From contig NZ_CP107780.1 in assembly GCF_036345175.1 (NCBI RefSeq), positions 1,116,001 to 1,180,000 of the forward strand: a DNA stretch of 64,000 nucleotides. Direction: 5' to 3'. The stretch is from Streptomyces sp. NBC_00576. GTDB taxonomy: Bacteria > Actinomycetota > Actinomycetes > Streptomycetales > Streptomycetaceae. Numbering within the stretch: the first letter of the stretch is position 1; every line of letters starts with the position of its first letter. The notes below the pieces were generated by a model that did no database searches, was not told the origin of the DNA, and saw nothing but the letters and a program-made list of their open reading frames with translations. Positions 49,583 through 58,217 of the stretch are shown here, piece after piece. The position numbers and the translations under genes are program-made.

Positions 49583-51186
49583 CAGGCGCTCACCTCCCCC
49601 ATCGCCGGTGCGGATGCCGTCTCGACGGCGAGGCCCTCGACGGCCAGCGTGAGATCATCCGCCGTCAGGTCGCCGTCCACCGACCGCAGGACGGTGGACC
49701 GGCCGGGTGTGCGCCACGCGGTCAGCCGGATGCCAAGGTCCACGTCGTCCGCCTGCGCGCCGTCGAGCAGGAAGTCACGGGCGTTCTTTTTCAGTCGGGC
49801 GTTGCCGAGAGCCGCCGTCAGGAGCTCCAGGAGCAGTCGCATGGCAGGGGCACTGAAGCGCACCTGATCGAACCTGCCCGAGGCACTGCGCAGTTCGTCG
49901 GCGGCCGCCTGCCGGGCCTCGGCCTGCTGCCGCGCCTGCTCCATGAGGCGGCGCTTCTGTTCCGAGTGGTTCTCGGCCGCCGCGGCCCGTCCGCGCGGCG
50001 CCCTGCTGCCGCGCTCGCGCAGCGCCACCGGCACGTCCACCACGGGTCCTGTCCACCAGCTCACGTACGCCGGCACGGACCGGTCAGGGTCCGGTGCCAC
50101 CCCCAAGTGGCGCGCGCCGTAGAGGCCGAAGGCGGCGACCGCCACGTCGTGGGCTTCTTCCGGCTCCGCCGCGTCGAACCAGGCCGCGAGCCGCAGCAGG
50201 TCCTTACGACGGGACATCTCACCGGACGCCGAACGCAGCATGCGCTTGGCGTTGGCGAGCAGCGACTGCAGGGCCCGCAGGGTGGCGTCCCTGAGCTGAT
50301 CCACCTGGCTGGAGTGTCCTCCGGTGTCGGTGAACCACTCACGGAGCCCATCCCAGTCCCCGATGTCCCGTCCGCGGCTGCGCTGCACCCGCGTCTCGGG
50401 CAGCCCATCGGCGAGTGCTCCCATGCCCGCCGCGTGTGCGTCGATCCGGGCGAGCAGCCCGGGCAGGTGGGGCCGGACGGCGTCCAGGTGAGCCGCGATG
50501 CGCGGAGCACGGAAGGAGACGTCCTCGGTGATGGCTTCCACGTAGTCGAGCAGCAGTTCCTTGAACCCCTGGTACTCGGCCGAGTCGAGGTCGTAGCGCG
50601 CCAGCACCTGGCCCAGATATGCGTAGAAGTCCCGGACGGACTCGGCGAATTCGGCGAACTGCACGAAGAGCGTGCTGATCCGCTCCAGCGCCTGCCGCGG
50701 ATCGGCACCGCCCGGCGCCGCGGCCATGGCGGCGATCTCGCGTAGTCCGCGGTCGACGAGGACCAGCAGCTCACTACTCACCTCGCGTGCCGCGTCCGCC
50801 CCGGCCAGTACCTCGTCCGCGCCCCGCTGCACGCGCTCCCCCAGCTTCGACAGCTGGTATCGCGACCGCGAGCGCTGGTACTCGGTGATGCTGGTCGCTT
50901 TGACGGTGTGCGTGCTGCGCAGCAGATTGCCCCAGCGAACGAGCTCTTCGAGCCTGCGGGTGAGCGTTTCCGCGTCCAGCGCCGCACCCGGGATGTCCTT
51001 CTCGGCCAGCTTGGCGAGGAGGTCAGGTACGGACAGGTCGGCGAGCAGAGTGCCGCAGAACACCCGCATCACCGCGACGTACTCCAAGCGCTCGGGCGCG
51101 CTGAGGTACGCGTACGCGCTCAGCCGCTGCCAGGCCTCGGTGTCGGCTTCCTCCCCGTGCGGGACTTTCCGCTCGTTCCCCTCCAT
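49582..51186 (-). CDS. jetA: Wadjet type II subunit JetA (TIGR02677, DUF2397)
   Basis: A 534-residue kleisin-like subunit, first gene of the operon. AYLSAPERLEYVAVMRVFCG, VRWGNLLRSTHTVKATSITE and FQRSRSRYQLS-like YQRSRSRYQLSKLGERVQ mark the DUF2397 N-terminus; FVQFAEFAESVRDFYAYLGQ and RLLLELLTAALGNARLKKNA are further family segments. JetA should link the JetC heads and the DNA. The ATG at 51186 has no ribosome site but a TACCCT box ends 7 bases before it, so a leaderless mRNA is likely. Confidence 0.92.
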   Translation of the reverse strand: MEGNERKVPHGEEADTEAWQRLSAYAYLSAPERLEYVAVMRVFCGTLLADLSVPDLLAKLAEKDIPGAALDAETLTRRLEELVRWGNLLRSTHTVKATSITEYQRSRSRYQLSKLGERVQRGADEVLAGADAAREVSSELLVLVDRGLREIAAMAAAPGGADPRQALERISTLFVQFAEFAESVRDFYAYLGQVLARYDLDSAEYQGFKELLLDYVEAITEDVSFRAPRIAAHLDAVRPHLPGLLARIDAHAAGMGALADGLPETRVQRSRGRDIGDWDGLREWFTDTGGHSSQVDQLRDATLRALQSLLANAKRMLRSASGEMSRRKDLLRLAAWFDAAEPEEAHDVAVAAFGLYGARHLGVAPDPDRSVPAYVSWWTGPVVDVPVALRERGSRAPRGRAAAAENHSEQKRRLMEQARQQAEARQAAADELRSASGRFDQVRFSAPAMRLLLELLTAALGNARLKKNARDFLLDGAQADDVDLGIRLTAWRTPGRSTVLRSVDGDLTADDLTLAVEGLAVETASAPAMGEVSA

Positions 51187-51512
51187 GCCGTCGAGGGTAC
51201 GGACCGCCACTGACACGGCGGAGGAGGGTTGCGGAAAACAGGCCGTTCGCGTATCGGATCCCCTGCACCGTCGCATCGGCGAAGCGCACGGCTCCCGGGC
51301 ACAGGGGAGACCACCTCTCCGATACCGCTGGAGCGAAGCAACCCGTCCACAGGCCGATCGCCTACGACGTCGGAACCCGAGTCAGCACTGATGCTGACCA
51401 ATTGAACGGTCATCGACATCCGGTACACAGGGTCGGCTGCCCGTGCCAACCTGAACAGCCGGACCTCAGGACCCCTCGTACGCCTCGTTCGCCCCGCCGA
51501 ATGGAGACCCGT
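51187..51512. promoter_or_regulatory. Divergent promoter region, jetA and Gfo/Idh/MocA gene
   Basis: No gene supported. TACCCT (minus strand, 51194-51199) is the probable -10 of jetA, with no clear -35. For the plus side, TTGAAC at 51402-51407 and TACACA at 51424-51429 (16-base spacer) are a plausible promoter. The gap marks the right border of the defence island. Confidence 0.5.
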
Positions 51513-52844
51513 ATGTCCCCCGACACCGCACGCCGTCGCGCCGCCGTGGTCGGTCTGGGTGCCCGCGCCCGGCTGTTCACACAAGCCCTGGCCGGTCCCT
51601 ACGCGGACCGGTTCGAGCTGGCTGGTTTCTGCGATGTCAACTCCCACCGGATGGCGGTCCACAACGGCTGGCTCGCGGACGCCGGTCCGGGCCGGGCGCC
51701 CGTGCCGGCGTACGCCGCCGAGGACTTCGACGAGATGCTGCGCCGCGAGCGGATCGGCCTCGTCGTGGTCTGCTCCGTGGACCGCACCCACGACGACTAC
51801 ATCGTGCGCGCCCTGGAGGCGGGCTGCGACGTGGTCACCGAGAAGCCCATGACTACCGACGCCGGCAGGGCCCGCCGCATCCTGGACGCCGTCCGGCGCA
51901 CCGGCCGCGAAGTGCGGGTGGCGTTCAACTACCGCTACAACCCGGTGCATTCGGCCGTACGGGAACTGATCGCGGCCGGGGAGATCGGCGAGGTCGGCTC
52001 GGTGCACTTCGAGTGGCTGCTCGACCTGCGCCACGGCGCCGACTACTTCCGCCGCTGGCACCGCGACAAGGCGAACTCCGGCGGCCTCATGGTGCACAAG
52101 GCCACCCATCACTTCGACCTGGTCAACTGGTGGCTGGGAACGCGTCCGGAGTCCGTCTTCGCGCAGGGCGGGCTCTTCTTCTACGGCGACGAGGCCGGCC
52201 GATGCCGCGGCCTCGCCCGGGACTACAGCCGCGCCCACGGCTCCCCCGCCGCCCGGGACGACCCCTTCGCCGTACATCTCGAGGACTCACCCGTGCTCAG
52301 CGCGCTGTACCTGGACGCGGAGGCGGAGGACGGCTACCACCGCGACCAGAACGTGTTCGGCCCCGGCGTGACCATCGAGGACGACATGGCGGTCCTGGTG
52401 CGGTACGCGACCGGCGCGACGCTGACGTACCACCTGACGGCGTACGCGCCCTGGGAGGGATACCGGATCGCCTTCAACGGCAGCGAAGGGCGGCTGGAGC
52501 TGCTGGTGGAGGAGTCGACGTGGACGCGCCCCCGGGTCCCGGCGAGCACCTCCGCTGCCGTGCTGCACGGCGCGGAGGTGGACGACACCGTCGGCCGTAC
52601 CGGGCTGACGCTGCGCCGCTTCTGGGAGGAGCCTCGCGAGATCGGGGTCGCCACCGGCGAGGGCGGGCACGGGGGCGGCGACGCGCGCATGCTCCAGGAC
52701 GTCTTCGGCACCCGGGTCCAGGACCCCCTGCACCGCGCGGCGGACGCGGCCGACGGCGCCCACTCTTTGGTCACCGGCCTGGCCGCGAACCGCTCCTTCG
52801 AGACGGGTCTTCTCGTGCGGACGCGGGATCTGCTGGATCTCTGA
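51513..52844 (+). CDS. Gfo/Idh/MocA family oxidoreductase
   Basis: A 443-residue NAD(P)-dependent sugar or inositol dehydrogenase-type protein. AAVVGLGARARLFTQAL is the Rossmann loop, DVVTEKPMTTDAGRA carries the EKP motif Lys, and VHKATHHFDLVNWWLG the catalytic His region; NYRYNPVHSAVRELI is typical too. GGAGA stands six bases before the ATG. Alone, without sugar-uptake genes beside it, so the substrate is unknown. Promoter as described in the upstream gap. Confidence 0.9.
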   Translation: MSPDTARRRAAVVGLGARARLFTQALAGPYADRFELAGFCDVNSHRMAVHNGWLADAGPGRAPVPAYAAEDFDEMLRRERIGLVVVCSVDRTHDDYIVRALEAGCDVVTEKPMTTDAGRARRILDAVRRTGREVRVAFNYRYNPVHSAVRELIAAGEIGEVGSVHFEWLLDLRHGADYFRRWHRDKANSGGLMVHKATHHFDLVNWWLGTRPESVFAQGGLFFYGDEAGRCRGLARDYSRAHGSPAARDDPFAVHLEDSPVLSALYLDAEAEDGYHRDQNVFGPGVTIEDDMAVLVRYATGATLTYHLTAYAPWEGYRIAFNGSEGRLELLVEESTWTRPRVPASTSAAVLHGAEVDDTVGRTGLTLRRFWEEPREIGVATGEGGHGGGDARMLQDVFGTRVQDPLHRAADAADGAHSLVTGLAANRSFETGLLVRTRDLLDL

Positions 52845-52857
52845 CGAGCGTCAAGCG

Positions 52858-52953
52858 TCAGAGATCCCGGACTGCGAGGCGCACGAGGCCGGTCTGGTAG
52901 GCGATGACGACCAGCTGGGCGCGGTCACGGGCGCCGAGTTTGGTCAGATATAC
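52858..52953 (-). pseudogene. C-terminal remnant of a LuxR/NarL-type regulator
   Basis: LTKLGARDRAQLVVIAYQTG, LVRLAVRDL and a stop form the recognition-helix end of a NarL/FixJ HTH. The receiver domain and first HTH helices are missing; upstream codons are unrelated. It ends 13 bases after the oxidoreductase stop on the opposite strand. Confidence 0.8.
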
Positions 52954-53142
52954 AGAAAAGCAGCCACGGCAGGGAACGTCACCTCGGGTCGGACGTACCT
53001 GGCAAGGCTGTCCCGGGGAGGGCCTCCCGGTCGTCGTCCCGCTGCTGGCAATCCGCCCTACCGAAACGGAAGGAGAGGGGAGGAGCACCTACAGAAACCG
53101 CGGTATGTCCGTGCGCCGTTTCCGCGGGCCGCTCCCCCGTGG

Positions 53143-55038
53143 CTACGCCGCCTCCGTCACCTCCGCGTGCTCTCCGGGCCGCTGCGCGAACTGTGTCCGG
53201 TACAGCTCCGCGTACCGCCCGTCCAGGGCCAGCAGTTCGTCGTGCGTCCCGCGTTCCAGGATCTGGCCGGCCTCGACCACCAGGATCAGGTCGGCCGCGC
53301 GGATCGTGGAGAGGCGGTGGGCGATCACGATGGCCGTGCGGTCCGCCAGGGCCTCCGCCAGGGCCTCCTGGACCGCCGCCTCCGAGGTGTTGTCCAGGTG
53401 GGCCGTCGCCTCGTCGAGGATGACGACGCGCTGGCGGGCCAGCAGCAGTCGGGCGATGGTCATGCGCTGGCGTTCACCGCCGGAGAGACGGTAACCGCGT
53501 TCGCCGACCACCGTGTCCAGGCCGTCGGGCAGGTCGCGGACCAGGTCGTCGAGGCGGGCCCGGGTCAGGGCGGCCCACAGTTCGTCGTCCGTCGCCGTCG
53601 GACGGGCCAGCACCAGGTTGGCGCGCACGCTGTCGTGGAAGAGGTGGCCGTCCTGGGTGACCATCCCGAGGGTGGCGCGCAAGGAGGCGGCGCTCAGGTC
53701 ACGGACGTCGACGCCGCCGATGCGTACGGCGCCCTCGTCGGTGTCGTACAGGCGGGGCAGGAGTTGTCCGATCGTCGACTTTCCGGCGCCGGAGGAGCCG
53801 ACCAGGGCGATCGTCTGACCGGGTTCGGCGCGGAAACTGACTCCGCGCAGGACCTCTGTGCCGCCTCTGGTGTCCAGGGCGGCCACCTCCTCCAGGGAGG
53901 CGAGGGAAACGCGGTCGGCGGCGGGGTAGGCGAAGCGGACGTTGTCGAACTCCACTGCGACCGGGCCCTCGGGGGCTTCGCGGGCGTCGGGCTTCTCCTC
54001 GATGAGGGGCTTCAGGTCGAGCACCTCGAAGACGCGCTCGAAGCTCACCAGGGCGCTCATCACCTCGACGCGCGCCCCTGCGAGCGACGTGAGCGGCGCG
54101 TACATACGGGTCAGGAGCAGGGCGAGCGCGACCACCGCGCCCGGTTCCAGGCTGCCGCGCAGCGCGAACCAGCCGCCGAGCCCGTACACCAGGGCGAGTG
54201 CCAGGGCGGACACCAGGGTGAGGGCGGTGATGAAGACCGACTGCGCGAGGGCCGTCCGTACGCCGATGTCCCGGACCCGGCGGGCGCGGGCCGCGAACTG
54301 GGCGGACTCCTCGTCGGGCCGCCCGAAGAGCTTGACGAGGGTGGCGCCCGGGGCCGAGAAGCGTTCGGTCATCCGGGTGCCCATCGACGCGTTGAGGTCG
54401 GCGGCCTCGTGCTGGAGCTTGGCCATCCGGCTGCCCATCCGCCGGGCGGGGACGACGAACACCGGCAGCAGCACCAGGGCGAGCAGGGTGATCTGCCAGG
54501 ACAGGGTGAGCATCACAACGAGGGTGAGCACCAGGGTGACCAGGTTGCTCACCACACCGGACAGGGTGTTGCTGAACGCGCGCTGCGCGCCGATGACGTC
54601 ATTGTTGAGACGGGAGACCAGTGCTCCCGTACGGGTGCGGGTGAAGAACGCGACCGGCATGCGCTGTACATGATCGAACACAGCCGTCCGCAGATCGAGG
54701 ATCAGCCCTTCCCCGAGCGTCGACGAGAGCCAGCGGCCGAGAATCCCGAGGACCGCCTCGGCGACCGCGATCACCGCGATGAGCAGCGCGAGCCGGACGA
54801 CCGTGCTCTCGTCGCCACCCGACACGATCGTGTCGACGACGCGGCCCGCGAGGACGGGGGTGGCGACAGCGAGCAGCGCGGTGAGCACACTCAGCACGAC
54901 GAAGCGGATGATGCGGCGGCGGTGCGGGCGCGCGAACTGCGCGATACGGCGCAGGGTCGCAGGGTCGAAGGGACGCCGCTCCTGCTGGGCGTTCATGACA
55001 CTGTGCAACTGCATCCAGGCTGTGGTCTCCATACTCAT
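53143..55038 (-). CDS. ABC exporter, fused membrane and ATPase domains; probable SoxR target
   Basis: A 631-residue half-transporter. Six membrane helices fill about 40-310 (FVVLSVLTALLAVATPVLAG, LALLIAVIAVAEAVLGILG...). The ATPase has Walker A LVGSSGAGKST, the signature RLSGGERQRMTI, Walker B VVILDEAT and the switch IAHRLST. Probably exports drugs or redox-active metabolites as a dimer. Directly upstream lies a SoxR box within a 19-base promoter spacer. In S. coelicolor an ABC transporter (SCO7008) is a known SoxR target induced by actinorhodin-like quinones, and this is probably its counterpart. Confidence 0.93.
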   Translation of the reverse strand: MSMETTAWMQLHSVMNAQQERRPFDPATLRRIAQFARPHRRRIIRFVVLSVLTALLAVATPVLAGRVVDTIVSGGDESTVVRLALLIAVIAVAEAVLGILGRWLSSTLGEGLILDLRTAVFDHVQRMPVAFFTRTRTGALVSRLNNDVIGAQRAFSNTLSGVVSNLVTLVLTLVVMLTLSWQITLLALVLLPVFVVPARRMGSRMAKLQHEAADLNASMGTRMTERFSAPGATLVKLFGRPDEESAQFAARARRVRDIGVRTALAQSVFITALTLVSALALALVYGLGGWFALRGSLEPGAVVALALLLTRMYAPLTSLAGARVEVMSALVSFERVFEVLDLKPLIEEKPDAREAPEGPVAVEFDNVRFAYPAADRVSLASLEEVAALDTRGGTEVLRGVSFRAEPGQTIALVGSSGAGKSTIGQLLPRLYDTDEGAVRIGGVDVRDLSAASLRATLGMVTQDGHLFHDSVRANLVLARPTATDDELWAALTRARLDDLVRDLPDGLDTVVGERGYRLSGGERQRMTIARLLLARQRVVILDEATAHLDNTSEAAVQEALAEALADRTAIVIAHRLSTIRAADLILVVEAGQILERGTHDELLALDGRYAELYRTQFAQRPGEHAEVTEAA

Positions 55039-55045
55039 GACACTG

Positions 55046-55076
55046 ACCGTACGACCTCAAGCAACCTTGAGGTCAA
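55046..55076 (-). promoter_or_regulatory. SoxR-type operator in a 19-bp spacer promoter
   Basis: On the minus strand TTGACC (-35) and TACGGT (-10) are separated by 19 bases, the hallmark of MerR-family promoters. The spacer and its edge carry CCTCAAG-N4-CTTGAGG, extended to 9-base arms (55053-55074), the same arms as the E. coli soxS operator. The -10 ends 7 bases before the ATG, implying a leaderless mRNA. Confidence 0.9.
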
Positions 55077-55188
55077 CGGCCGCATCACGGATGGGCATCG
55101 CACCCCCTCGTGCCGTTGCCCGGCGCGTCGACCGGTGGCCGTGCGCCCGCAACCCGGTGTTGGTGCGGTACGGAGAACCTCTCCGGTT

Positions 55189-56151
55189 GTGACAGCGGTT
55201 CTCCCTCCCCCGGCCCGGCGCCGACGCATACCGGTACGGCAGGTCCTGTGCCTGCTCCCGCTCCTCCTGGTCGCCATGGCTGCGGTGCGCCACCGCCAGG
55301 TGCTCGCCGACGGCTTCGGTCACCTGGCGGCGGCCAAGTGGCCCTGGCTGCTGGCCGCGGCCGGCGCGACCTGTCTGACCTGGGTGGCCGCCGCCGTCAG
55401 CCGGCAGGGAGCTGTCGTCGAGCGGCTGCCCAGGCTGCGGCTGCTCGCCACGCAGTTCGCGGCGGGCTCGGCCAACCATCTGCTGCCGACGGGGCTCGGC
55501 GCGGGCGCGGTCAATCTGCGGTTCATGACGGTGTGCGGTCTGCCGCCGGCCCGTTCCTCGGCGGCGCTCGCCCTGTACATGCTGGCGGAGGCGGTCGGCC
55601 GACTGGGCCTGCTGGCGGCGCTGCTGATCGCGTTCCCGCACGCCCTGCGGCTCGGAGGTCTCGTTCCCGGCGCGGCACTCGGCCCGCTGGTCATGGGCGT
55701 CTGCGCGGTGCTGTTGGCGGCGGCGGTTGCGCTGGTATGCGTACGGCGGCTGCGCACGGTCGCCGTCTCCTTCCTGCGCACGGCGCTCGGCGAGGCCCGT
55801 TCCGTGCACATGCGGCCGTCCCGGGCGCTGGCGCTGTGGGGAGGGTCGCTGGCGTTCCCGGCGTTGCAGGCCGCCGGGCTGGCCGCGGTGGGGACGGCGT
55901 TGGGGCTGCCGGTGCCGCCCTGGCACATGGCGCTCGCGTATCTCGCAGCGACGGTCGCCGTCGCGCTGATCCCCACGCCCGGTGGCATCGGTTCCGTCGA
56001 GGCGGCGCTGATCGTGGCCCTGGTCGCGGTGGGCGGGCCGGTGGCCGTCGCCACGGCCGTGGTGCTCGCGTTCCGGATCATCACCGTCTGGGTGCCGCTG
56101 CTGCCGGGGGCGTTGACGCTGGGGGCACTGGTGCGGTTCAAGGTGATCTGA
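55189..56151 (+). CDS. Flippase-like membrane protein (LPG synthase TM / UPF0104 type)
   Basis: A 320-residue protein with about eight hydrophobic helices (VLCLLPLLLVAMAAV, WPWLLAAAGATCLTWVAAA, and others). ANHLLPTGLGAGAVNLRFMT and IPTPGGIGSVEAALIVALV are the two conserved motifs of the lysylphosphatidylglycerol synthase transmembrane family, here without the cytosolic transferase domain; such proteins are thought to flip lipids or polyprenyl-linked sugars. The GTG start at 55189 is best guess; a CGGAG...CTCCG small hairpin precedes it. Divergent from the ABC gene. Confidence 0.83.
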   Translation: MTAVLPPPARRRRIPVRQVLCLLPLLLVAMAAVRHRQVLADGFGHLAAAKWPWLLAAAGATCLTWVAAAVSRQGAVVERLPRLRLLATQFAAGSANHLLPTGLGAGAVNLRFMTVCGLPPARSSAALALYMLAEAVGRLGLLAALLIAFPHALRLGGLVPGAALGPLVMGVCAVLLAAAVALVCVRRLRTVAVSFLRTALGEARSVHMRPSRALALWGGSLAFPALQAAGLAAVGTALGLPVPPWHMALAYLAATVAVALIPTPGGIGSVEAALIVALVAVGGPVAVATAVVLAFRIITVWVPLLPGALTLGALVRFKVI

Positions 56152-56183
56152 CGGTCACCTCGGGACGGCATCCGCGCGGAGGC

Positions 56184-56849
56184 ATGCCCACCACTTCCAG
56201 CGCCCCCCGCCTGCCCGTGACCGTTCTCTCCGGCTTCCTCGGGGCCGGGAACACGACACCGCTCAACCACGCCCTCGGCAACCGCCAGGGCCTGCGAATC
56301 ACGGTCTGGAGGAGGTCGAGAAGCTGGCCCAAGCGGGCCGCTTCGACTACCTGCTCATCGAAAGCTCCGGAATCTCGCCTCAACTCGGCCGCCCGCGTCC
56401 ACCGCACCGTCCGCGGCAGGAGTACGGCATCTCCTCCCTCGTCCTGCGCGACCCCGCGCCCCTTCCACCCCGGCCGCCTCTGGGACCTCCTCACCGGCCC
56501 GCTCGACGCGGGCGACTTCGGCCAAGTGCTGCGCTCCAAGGGCTTCTTCACTCTCGCCTCCCGTCCCGGCACCGCGGGCCTGTGGTCACAGGCGGGTTCA
56601 GTGGCCCGCTTCGAGCCGATCGCCGTGAATGCCGGCATGAGTGACGAATCTCCCGTACAGGGACAGGAGTTGGTGTTCATCGGCACCGATCTGCGCCGCC
56701 AGTCGCTGCGACTGGCGCTGTCGCGCTGCCTGTTGACGGAGCAGGAACTGGCCGCGTACGCAGTCGACTTGGCGCACACGGCGTACGAGGACCCCTTCCC
56801 CGCGTGGGAGGTGCACCCGGTGGACGTCTGTGATGCACTCCCCGCCTGA
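56184..56849 (+). pseudogene. CobW/COG0523 family GTPase pseudogene
   Basis: The start LPVTVLSGFLGAGNTTPLNH is a CobW P-loop, but the invariant Lys of GKTT is Asn. After about 40 codons the sequence shifts frame: GLDYLLIESSG-type coding (FDYLLIESSGISPQLG) continues in another frame for a short way, and a large internal piece with the CxCC motif and GTPase core is missing. The C-terminal domain returns in frame one (FHPGRLWDLLTGPLDAGDFG, QELVFIGTDLRRQSLRLAL). GCGGAGG still precedes the ATG. Metal-insertion function is surely lost. Confidence 0.85.
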
Positions 56850-57059
56850 GCTGCTCAATGGCGGGTTTGCCACTGCTCGGTGACGATCGGCCGGCCGGAT
56901 GCGGCAGGATGAGCGGTCGCCGGACGTCGTACAGACGTCCGGACGATGATCGCGCATTTCAAGGCTTTTCGAACATTCGAACAGGTGGCAAGTGACGAGA
57001 CTTCACATCCGGCCGTCGGTGGCGCGGGGCGCCGCGGAACCACTCCTCGGAGGTGACCG

Positions 57060-58184
57060 GTGAAGCGAGAACTCACCGTGGACGATCTGGTCGTCGCGGG
57101 CATCGCCCTCGCCGTGGGCCTGCTGGCGGCCTTCCTGCTGCGCATGCTGCTGCGCTGGCTGGGCAGGCACGCGGACCGCACCCGCTGGAGCGGGGACGAC
57201 GTCATCGTGGATGCGCTGCGTACGGTGGTGCCGTGGTCGGCGTTCACCGGGGGCGTGGCGGTCGCCGCGGCCGCGCTGCCGCTGACGAGGACGGTCGGGC
57301 ACAACGTCAACCAGACGCTGACCGTCCTGTTGATCGCGGTCACGACGCTGACGACCGCGAGAGTGGTCAGCACGCTGGTGCGCACCGTCACCCAGTCCCG
57401 GTCGGCGGTCGCCGGATCGGCGACGATCTTCGTCAACATCATCAGGGTCGTCATCCTGGCCCTGGGTTTCCTGGTCGTGCTGCAGACGCTGGGCGTCTCC
57501 ATAGCGCCGATGCTCACCGCCCTGGGAGTCGGCGGTCTGGCCGTCGCGCTCGCCCTCCAGGACACCCTCGCCAACCTCTTCGCGGGCATCCACATCCTCG
57601 CCTCGAAGACCGTCCAGCCCGGTGACTACATCAAGCTGAGCAGCGGCGAGGAGGGGTACGTCGTCGACATCAACTGGCGTCAGACGACGATCCGCCAGCT
57701 CTCCAACAACCTGGTCATCATCCCGAACGGGCAGCTCGCCGGGACGAACATGACCAACTTCAACCGCCCCGAGCAGATGCTGACGATCCTGGTCCAGGTC
57801 GGCGTCGCCTACGACAGCGACCTGGAGCAGGTCGAGCGGGTCACCTGCGAGGTCGTGACCGAGGTGATGACGGAGATCACCGGGGCCGTGCCGGAGCACG
57901 AGCCGCTGGTGCGCTTCCACACCTTCGGCGACTCGCGGATCGGCTTCACGGTGATCCTGGGGGTCGGCGAGTTCAGCGACCAGTTCCGGATCAAGCACGA
58001 GTTCATCAAGCGCCTGCACAGGCGCTACCGGTCCGAGGGCATCAGCATCCCGGCGCCCGCCCGGACGGTCGCCCTGCAGCAGGGTGCGGTGGTCATTCCA
58101 CAGCAGCGGGGCAGCCACGCGGAACCCGACCTGGGCCTCGGCCTCGAGCAGGGCGGAGCGGCGTCCGCCCTGCTCGACAGATGA
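57060..58184 (+). CDS. MscS-type mechanosensitive channel
   Basis: A 374-residue small-conductance channel. Three to four membrane helices (about 10-30, 55-75, 85-105, 120-150) precede the pore-lining helix with ALGVGGLAVALALQDTLANL, then the beta domain GDYIKLSSGEEGYVVDINWR and VIIPNGQLAGTNMTNFNRP. The cytosolic alpha/beta part ends about residue 335; the last 35 residues are variable. GGAGG lies 6 bases before the GTG. Protects cells against hypo-osmotic shock. Confidence 0.94.
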   Translation: MKRELTVDDLVVAGIALAVGLLAAFLLRMLLRWLGRHADRTRWSGDDVIVDALRTVVPWSAFTGGVAVAAAALPLTRTVGHNVNQTLTVLLIAVTTLTTARVVSTLVRTVTQSRSAVAGSATIFVNIIRVVILALGFLVVLQTLGVSIAPMLTALGVGGLAVALALQDTLANLFAGIHILASKTVQPGDYIKLSSGEEGYVVDINWRQTTIRQLSNNLVIIPNGQLAGTNMTNFNRPEQMLTILVQVGVAYDSDLEQVERVTCEVVTEVMTEITGAVPEHEPLVRFHTFGDSRIGFTVILGVGEFSDQFRIKHEFIKRLHRRYRSEGISIPAPARTVALQQGAVVIPQQRGSHAEPDLGLGLEQGGAASALLDR

Positions 58185-58217
58185 GACTCAGGTCTCAGCA
58201 GGCAGGCGCAGCGGGTT

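Noticed and set aside
53167..55188. Plus-strand open frame through the ABC exporter into the flippase-like gene
   Set aside because: Antisense to a gene with all ABC motifs; only the part after 55189 has family similarity.
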